Assembly (NCBI GenBank): GCA_041917255.1
Contig: JAYRYA010000011.1
Span: forward strand, 1-64,000
Direction of reading: 5' to 3'
Source: Zoogloea sp041917255
GTDB taxonomy: Bacteria > Pseudomonadota > Gammaproteobacteria > Burkholderiales > Rhodocyclaceae
Length of the DNA: 64,000 nt
This document shows, in pieces, positions 59,297 to 64,000 of the stretch. The notes under the pieces are model-generated. The model was not told where the DNA came from. It made no database searches and saw only the letters and a list, made by a program, of their open reading frames with translations. A program made the position numbers and the translations under genes. How positions within the stretch are numbered: the stretch's first letter is position 1; each line of letters begins with the position of its first letter.

Positions 59297-60686
59297 GGAT
59301 GGGCTCCGTGGGTCGCAACACCTCGGGTGGGAAATCCGCCCGTACCCGCATGCCGCGGGGCGCCAGGGCTTCGAGGGCGAATTGCCCGCCCAGCGCCTCG
59401 ACGCGCTCGCGCATGCCCAGCACGCCCAGACCACTCCCCGGACTGGGCGGGGCGCCGCCCTCGCCGTCGTCCTCCACCCGCAGCCGGCAGCCGACGGCGT
59501 CCCGCTCAAGGCTCACCGTCACCCTGCCCGGCGTGCCGTGGCGCAGGGCGTTGGTGAGGCTCTCCTGCACGATCCGATACACACTGACGGACAAATCAGC
59601 CGACAGCGTATCCATTTCGCCCGCCACGCTCAGCGCAAAACGGCAGTCGGGCAGACGCCGCCGCCATCCTGCCACCAGCTGATCCAGCGCCGCGGCAAGA
59701 CCGAACTCCTCCAGCCCCACCGGCCGCAGCTGGTGCAGGATGCCCTGCAGGCTTTCCATCATGTGGCCGGTCACCGCCGACACCGCCTGCGCCGCTGGCA
59801 GCAGCGACGGATCGGACGATTCTGCCCGCGCGGCGATGAACGCCGCCTCGGCCCCCACCGACGCCAGGCACTGGCCAAACTCGTCGTGCAGCTCCCGGGC
59901 CAGCCGGCGGCGCTCCTCCTCGCGCACCGCCAGCAGGCGCTGGGCCAGCTGACGCTGGGCGGCGAGGGTCTTCTGGAGCTGCTCGGCCAAGTGGTCGAAG
60001 CCGGCGGCAATGCGGCGCAGCTCGATCAGCCGCGGGCGCGGCATGCGCGCAGACAGGTCGCCGGCCTCCATCCGCCCGAGCACCGCCAGGATCTGGTCGG
60101 CCGGGCGCAGGGCGCGGCGCACCGGACGGTAGATCAGCAGGTTGAGGAGCAGGATCGCCAGGCTCATGCCCAGCACGGTGCGGATCTGCACCCACGCGGC
60201 ACGTCCCTCGCTATCGAGATCCGGCGTGACGACGAATTCGCCCACCTTGACGCCCGGGTACTGGCCGATCACGCCGCGATAGGCAAGCTCCGGGCCGATG
60301 AGGCGCTCCAGCACCCAGCGCACGACGGCCGGCGATTCCCCGTCACCCTGAAAGCAGCGGGCCACGACCGGACGCTTGTAGAGATCCTCGACCGTCACGC
60401 AGATGCCCAGCAGCGGCCCGATGCCGTCCAGCGACGACAGATCCAGCCCGTCGAGACTACGCCGGAACGCATCGCGCAACTGATCCGCCTCACCGGCGAT
60501 CAGCCGCTCGACGGTGAGGCCGGTGTGCGCGATGCGGTCGCGGATGCGCTCCCGCGTCTGGTGGAGCACCGCCACGGTGGCCACCACGCCAACGGCCAGC
60601 GCAAAGAGGCTCACCCGCAGCAGCAGGTGCCGTTTGAGGTCCACCGCAGCCGGGGCAGCGGACGATGCAGGCGGGAGATCGGTCAT
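59289..60686 (-). CDS. UhpB/NarX-type membrane histidine kinase
   Basis: This 465-residue kinase has one N-terminal membrane helix (about 23-42), a periplasmic sensor region (about 50-170) and a second membrane helix (about 175-192). A HAMP linker follows, then HisKA_3 with the phospho-His in EERRRLARELHDEFGQCL and a HATPase ending in VEDDGEGGAPP and SGLGVLGMRERVEALGG. The periplasmic domain, GIGPLLGICVTVEDLYKRPV and VVRWVLERLIGPELAYRGVI, is not one I recognise. The ATG at 60686 (MTDLPPASS) was chosen as the start nearest the first helix. It is coupled to the regulator downstream. Confidence 0.9.
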   Translation of the reverse strand: MTDLPPASSAAPAAVDLKRHLLLRVSLFALAVGVVATVAVLHQTRERIRDRIAHTGLTVERLIAGEADQLRDAFRRSLDGLDLSSLDGIGPLLGICVTVEDLYKRPVVARCFQGDGESPAVVRWVLERLIGPELAYRGVIGQYPGVKVGEFVVTPDLDSEGRAAWVQIRTVLGMSLAILLLNLLIYRPVRRALRPADQILAVLGRMEAGDLSARMPRPRLIELRRIAAGFDHLAEQLQKTLAAQRQLAQRLLAVREEERRRLARELHDEFGQCLASVGAEAAFIAARAESSDPSLLPAAQAVSAVTGHMMESLQGILHQLRPVGLEEFGLAAALDQLVAGWRRRLPDCRFALSVAGEMDTLSADLSVSVYRIVQESLTNALRHGTPGRVTVSLERDAVGCRLRVEDDGEGGAPPSPGSGLGVLGMRERVEALGGQFALEALAPRGMRVRADFPPEVLRPTEPIHD

Positions 60687-60750
60687 GCACGCAGACGAGG
60701 ATGAGGACAAAGCCCCGCCCGGAGCGACAGGGCGGGGCGCGCCCCGCAGA

Positions 60751-61030
60751 TTACCCCATCCCCGCCAGGCAAATTGCCCGAAACGCCATGGCTCCGGTGC
60801 CCATGTTGGCGCCAACACCCGGCGAGGCGAAGGTCATCGCGTCGCAGGCGGTGGTGAGCTGATCGAGCGCCGGCCCGATAGCCAGCGTGCCACTCGGGGA
60901 ATACTTGGCACAGATGATGCATTCATCTTCACAACCCCATGGGCGATCACGTCAAGGCTTGCGCCGATCAACGATGTGAGCGACTGCCCGGTGAGGCTGT
61001 TGCAGGCAAAGGTGCCGTCCAGGACTTGAG
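60751..61030 (-). pseudogene. Possible remnant of a broken gene
   Basis: On the minus strand two adjoining reading frames look protein-like. An upstream part contains DGTFACNSLTGQSLTSLIGA and DVIAHGVVKMNASS (about 61022-60920). A downstream part in another frame contains CIICAKYSPSGTLAIGPALD and QLTTACDAMTFASPGVGANM and ends CLAGMG at a TAA (60751-60753). A single frameshift near 60910 would join them. No start codon or family is recognised, so this may be a decayed exported protein gene or chance. Confidence 0.3.
60766..60780. promoter_or_regulatory. Second copy of the GGGCAATTTGCC palindrome, upstream of the UhpB-type kinase
   Basis: CAGGCAAATTGCCCG here is the reverse complement of CGGGCAATTTGCCTG and matches 14 of 15 bases of the palindrome at 58056-58070. 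It lies 80 bases upstream of the kinase start codon, where an autoregulatory operator could sit. Caution: it overlaps the putative gene remnant, so it could be ordinary former coding sequence. Confidence 0.5.
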
Positions 61031-61249
61031 CGACATGGTGAGACTGCCTGAGACGTGTGTTGCGTTATCGACAAGACAGATCGCGACAAGACAGACCGCG
61101 ACGCAAACGCGGCCTGCCGGGGCCAGCCTATCTGACGAAAGGTTCCAGATCGGTTACACCGGCTACCATTCAGGCTTGGCGGAACAAAGCCCCGGGCGCG
61201 CAAGTCCGACCCGCAGACTTCGAATAACAATCATTTCCCCGACACGATC

Positions 61250-62734
61250 ATGCCAACCCTCGAAACCCTGCCCTTCGACAACGCCTTTGCCCGGCTGCCG
61301 GACGCCTTCTACACCCGGCTGCCGCCGACCCCGTTGCCCGATCCCTACCTCGTCGCCGCCAGCCCTGCGGCGGCTGACTTGATTGGCCTGGCCCCAGCCG
61401 AGTTCGCCCGGCCCGAGTTCGCCCGCGTCTTTGCCGGCAACCAGCTGCTGCCCGGCAGCGAGCCTTTGGCCGCGGTGTATTCCGGCCACCAGTTCGGGAT
61501 GTGGGCCGGCCAGCTGGGCGACGGCCGCGCCCACCTGCTGGGCGAGGTGGCCGGCGCAGGCAGCGGCTGGGAGATCCAGCTCAAGGGCGCCGGCCAGACG
61601 CCTTACTCGCGCTTTGCCGACGGCCGCGCGGTGCTGCGTTCGAGCATCCGCGAGTTCCTGTGCTCCGAGGCCATGGCCGCACTGGGCATCCCCACCACCC
61701 GCGCGCTGTGCGTGGTGGGCTCCAACGAGCCGGTGCGCCGCGAAGCCATCGAGACCGCCGCGGTGGTCACCCGGCTGGCGCCCAGCTTCATCCGCTTTGG
61801 CTCCTTCGAGCACTGGGCCGCCCGCAAGCGCACCGACGAGCTGCGCCAACTCGCCGACTACGTGATCGACCGCTTCCGCCCCGAATGCCGCGACGCTGCC
61901 AATCCCTACGCCGCGCTGCTCGCCGACGTGGCCCGGCGCACCGCCAGCCTCATCGCCCAGTGGCAGACGGTGGGCTTCATGCACGGGGTGATGAACACCG
62001 ACAACATGTCGATCCTCGGCCTCACGCTGGATTACGGTCCCTTCGGCTTCATGGACGCCTTCGACGCCGGCCATATCTGCAACCACTCGGACGACCACGG
62101 CCGCTACAGCTACCGCGCCCAGCCCCAGATCGGTCACTGGAACCTCTACGCCCTGGGCCACGCCCTGTCATCGCTGGTGGGCGAGCGGGCCGACGTGCAG
62201 GCCGCCATCGAGGACAACTACACCGCCACCTTCGAGGCCACCTTCATGGCCAGGGTGCGCGCCAAGCTGGGCTTTGCCGAGGCCCTGCCCGGCGACGAGG
62301 ACTTTGTCGGCGAGACCTTCGGCCTGCTCCAGCGCCTGCGCATCGACTTCACCCAGTTCTTCCGCCTCCTGTCGTCGCTCCCGGCCGAGGTGCCGGAGGC
62401 CGAGCGCGCCGCCACCGATGCCCCGCTCCGCGACATCGTGATCGACCGCTTCGCGCTGGACGCATGGATCGACCTGTGGCGCGCACGCCTCAAGGCCGAA
62501 GGCCGGCCCGACGCCGAACGCCAGGCCGCCATGCGCGCCGTCAATCCCAAGTTCGTGCTGCGCAACTGGATCGCCGAATCCGCCATCCGCGCCGCCCAGG
62601 CGGGGGATTTCAGCGAGACGGCCACGGTGCTCGCCTGCCTGTCGAAGCCCTTCGACGAGCAGCCGGAGTTCGAACGCTTCGCTGCCCCACCACCGGATTG
62701 GGCGAGCGGATTGTCGGTGAGCTGTTCGAGCTGA
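61250..62734 (+). CDS. selO: Protein adenylyltransferase SelO
   Basis: This 494-residue pseudokinase-fold enzyme transfers AMP to protein side chains (AMPylation) and is linked to redox homeostasis. Hallmarks are VYSGHQFGMWAGQLGDGRAH, GEVAGAGSGWEIQLKGAGQT, YSRFADGRAVLRSSIREFLC, and the catalytic MHGVMNTDNMSILGLTLDYG followed by PFGFMDAF. Length is normal. The ATG at 61250 gives MPTLETLPFDNAFARLPDAF. The C-terminal CSS end may help form the regulatory disulphide known in E. coli SelO. Confidence 0.97.
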   Translation: MPTLETLPFDNAFARLPDAFYTRLPPTPLPDPYLVAASPAAADLIGLAPAEFARPEFARVFAGNQLLPGSEPLAAVYSGHQFGMWAGQLGDGRAHLLGEVAGAGSGWEIQLKGAGQTPYSRFADGRAVLRSSIREFLCSEAMAALGIPTTRALCVVGSNEPVRREAIETAAVVTRLAPSFIRFGSFEHWAARKRTDELRQLADYVIDRFRPECRDAANPYAALLADVARRTASLIAQWQTVGFMHGVMNTDNMSILGLTLDYGPFGFMDAFDAGHICNHSDDHGRYSYRAQPQIGHWNLYALGHALSSLVGERADVQAAIEDNYTATFEATFMARVRAKLGFAEALPGDEDFVGETFGLLQRLRIDFTQFFRLLSSLPAEVPEAERAATDAPLRDIVIDRFALDAWIDLWRARLKAEGRPDAERQAAMRAVNPKFVLRNWIAESAIRAAQAGDFSETATVLACLSKPFDEQPEFERFAAPPPDWASGLSVSCSS

Positions 62735-62743
62735 ACCCTCGCC

Positions 62744-63235
62744 TCAGCCAAACATCCAGCCGCCGTGGCTCCCCGCCACGGCGCCGGCCACCACGATCAG
62801 GCTGAGGGTGAGCAGCACCACGTGCAAGCGCTGGATGCGCGCCATCGTGCCCAGCGGATCGCGCCGGGCGTGGGCCTGAAAAACCTTGTGGAGCACGAAG
62901 GGCTCCAGTACGAAGAGCATCAGCGCGAACACCGTCCACACCGCCACCATCCCGTGCATCCACCACCAGCCGGCGAAGTCGGCAAAGCGGCTCCAGGCAT
63001 CCAGCCGCCAGATCAGCCACAGGCCGGAAGCCCCCGCCAGCAACACGCTCCAGCGCGCGATGGCGGCAAAACGGTGCTCCAGGCGCTCGAAGAGTTCCAG
63101 CTGGCTGGCCGGCTCGGCCTGGGCCCGGCAGGCAGGGATCAGCACCATCGTCACGAAAGCCACGCCGCCGATCCACAGGAGCACCGCCAGCACATGCAGC
63201 GCCCGGGCGATGGCAAAGTCGTTGAAGCCAGTCAC
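62744..63235 (-). CDS. CopD/DUF2269-like integral membrane protein
   Basis: This 163-residue protein has four membrane helices: IARALHVLAVLLWIGGVAFV, ARWSVLLAGASGLWLIWRLD, WWMHGMVAVWTVFALMLFVL and VVLLTLSLIVVAGAVAGSHG. Histidines in helices 1, 3 and the loop (ALHVL, WWMHG, IQRLHVV) resemble the CopD/cytochrome b561-like arrangement that may bind haem or copper. The start is the GTG at 63235, overlapping the polyferredoxin stop by four bases. It is likely a partner of that iron-sulphur protein in electron transfer. Confidence 0.75.
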   Translation of the reverse strand: MTGFNDFAIARALHVLAVLLWIGGVAFVTMVLIPACRAQAEPASQLELFERLEHRFAAIARWSVLLAGASGLWLIWRLDAWSRFADFAGWWWMHGMVAVWTVFALMLFVLEPFVLHKVFQAHARRDPLGTMARIQRLHVVLLTLSLIVVAGAVAGSHGGWMFG

Positions 63236-64000
63236 TGGGATTTCCTTTCCGGTTTCGGTGCGGCAAACGCCGCCTCGTTGTGGCGCGCCGCTTCGCCCGT
63301 GACCCACTGGAGCAGCGGGCCGCGGGGGTTGCCGTGCTGGGTGGTCTCGCAGGCGCTCACGCACTGGGCGCATTGGGTGCAGGTGAACATCGTGCGTTTG
63401 ATGTTGCGGGGCTTCAGGCGCATCGGGCAGACGTGATCGCAGGCACTGTAGCAACTGGCGCAGTCGGCGGCGCGATCGCGCTCGAAGCCGACCACCATCG
63501 CCTCCCGGTTGCCCATCCACGCCAGGCTCTGGAACATCCCCACCGCGCAGGCGTAGCGGCAGAACAGATGCCGCGCGAACAGAAACTCCGCCGACAACAC
63601 CACCGTGCCGGCGGTGATGAAGATGAACTCGTTACGGGTCGGCGTGCCCGCCAGCAGGTGGCCATAAACCTGAAAAGGCGGCAGCAGATAGGTGAGCAGC
63701 ACCACTGCCCACACAAAGGCAAAACCCACCGCCAGCGGCACGGTGATGAACCACCAGCGGCGGTCGTAGCGCACCGGGCGGCCATCCGGCTCGCGGGGCG
63801 GAAGCGCGCGCGGCTCCCACACGCTGGGCTTGCCGGTGGCCCGGCGCATGCAGGCGTTGATCGTCTCGACCACCGAAAAGTGCGGGCACAGCCAGCCGCA
63901 ATAAAGCCGGCCCCACTTCCACGACACCCAGATCAGCAGCGCGCCGGCGGCCAGGATGGGCAGCAGCACGCGGCCGATCACCCGCCCCACCGCGCCCAGC
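63232..64000 (-). CDS. NapH/CcoG/NosR-like membrane polyferredoxin (N-terminus beyond the window)
   Basis: The visible 256 residues form the C-terminal part of a membrane iron-sulphur protein. A Cys pair in GRLYCGWLCPHFSVVE is followed by two or more membrane helices (FITVPLAVGFAFVWAVVLLT, FIFITAGTVVLSAEFLF) and HLFCRYACAVG. Two ferredoxin-like sets follow, CASCYSACDHVCPMRLKP and CTQCAQCVSACETT. The pattern fits the NapH/NosR/CcoG polyferredoxin group, which passes electrons to periplasmic reductases or takes part in copper-oxidase assembly. The gene runs off the right edge, so the subgroup cannot be fixed. Confidence 0.85.
   Translation of the reverse strand, partial: LGAVGRVIGRVLLPILAAGALLIWVSWKWGRLYCGWLCPHFSVVETINACMRRATGKPSVWEPRALPPREPDGRPVRYDRRWWFITVPLAVGFAFVWAVVLLTYLLPPFQVYGHLLAGTPTRNEFIFITAGTVVLSAEFLFARHLFCRYACAVGMFQSLAWMGNREAMVVGFERDRAADCASCYSACDHVCPMRLKPRNIKRTMFTCTQCAQCVSACETTQHGNPRGPLLQWVTGEAARHNEAAFAAPKPERKSQ

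Larger units (their letters stand above)
60687..61249. other. 563-base gap before selO: possible gene remnant, operator copy and 15-bp tandem repeat
   Basis: This region has no intact gene. It holds a minus-strand coding-like remnant (60751-61030, listed separately), a copy of the palindrome GGGCAATTTGCC (60766-60780), and a 15-base tandem duplication (CGACAAGACAGATCG then CGACAAGACAGACCG, 61069-61098). The rest, upstream of selO, shows no clear promoter; a TACACC/TACCAT-like stretch near 61155-61170 is too weak to call. Confidence 0.6.

Noticed and set aside
60514..61029. 171-residue plus-strand frame spanning the kinase start and the gap
   Set aside because: It overlaps the kinase gene antisense and has no ribosome-binding site or recognisable domain.

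Overview
The window is GC-rich (I estimate about two thirds G+C by eye) and densely coded on both strands, with short spacers and many 1-20 nt gene overlaps. Gene content (UbiK next to glnK/amtB and comM, PEP-CTERM proteins, FixLJ-type and UhpAB-type two-component systems, ABC-F YheS, SelO, several strong sigma-54 promoters) points to a Betaproteobacterium, most likely a Rhodocyclales/Zoogloeaceae-like free-living heterotroph. That placement is inference from gene content, not from a marker-gene phylogeny. I found no rRNA, tRNA, CRISPR array, transposase or prophage.

Layout. 0-3.6 kb: tail of an unknown small gene, a type I restriction subunit (hsdR), then a 21-bp-periodic array of short palindromes. 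3.6-9.9 kb: hflX, a zinc-ribbon membrane protein, YjbQ, a sigma-54-controlled PEP-CTERM protein and an amidohydrolase that has lost metal ligands. 10-21 kb: a MASE1 kinase/FixJ-like regulator pair, an antiporter, a dihaem cytochrome c, a flavoprotein, small transport and stress genes, and a NYN/LOTUS RNA-binding protein. 21-29.8 kb: YheS, ThrH, PurU, an Mrr-type restriction enzyme followed by a second 21-bp-periodic array (different sequence, same architecture, centred on a perfect 34-bp palindrome), then TrmA and small genes. 29.9-41.7 kb: an NtrC/sigma-54 porin-glnK-amtB operon, ubiK, YceI, comM, an MFS pump, a ceramidase-like protein, a NUDIX enzyme and a second PEP-CTERM protein. 41.9-48.1 kb: a complete Liv-type amino-acid ABC transporter with two paralogous binding proteins. 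48.2-50.9 kb: a sigma-54-controlled aldehyde dehydrogenase with its DUF779 partner.

51.1-60.7 kb holds the most unusual locus. Four translationally coupled genes encode a group-2-like [NiFe] hydrogenase small subunit, its large subunit, a maturation protease and a hybrid-looking sensor kinase whose N-terminus is a Rieske [2Fe-2S] domain followed by a coiled coil, two PAS domains and a histidine kinase core. Converging on it is a three-gene operon for a secreted Sel1-repeat protein with a C-terminal membrane anchor, an ExbB/TolQ-like protein and an ExbD-like DUF2149 protein. Next come a cupin and a UhpB/NarL-type two-component system. A nearly identical palindrome (core GGGCAATTTGCC) lies before the Sel1/cupin promoters and again upstream of the kinase gene. 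The working model is a hydrogen- or redox-sensing unit in which hydrogenase electrons reach the Rieske domain of the kinase, perhaps linked to an ion-driven ExbB-like module. This model is inferred from gene order and domains.

The window ends with SelO, a CopD-like membrane protein and the C-terminal part of a NapH/CcoG/NosR-like polyferredoxin that runs off the right edge.
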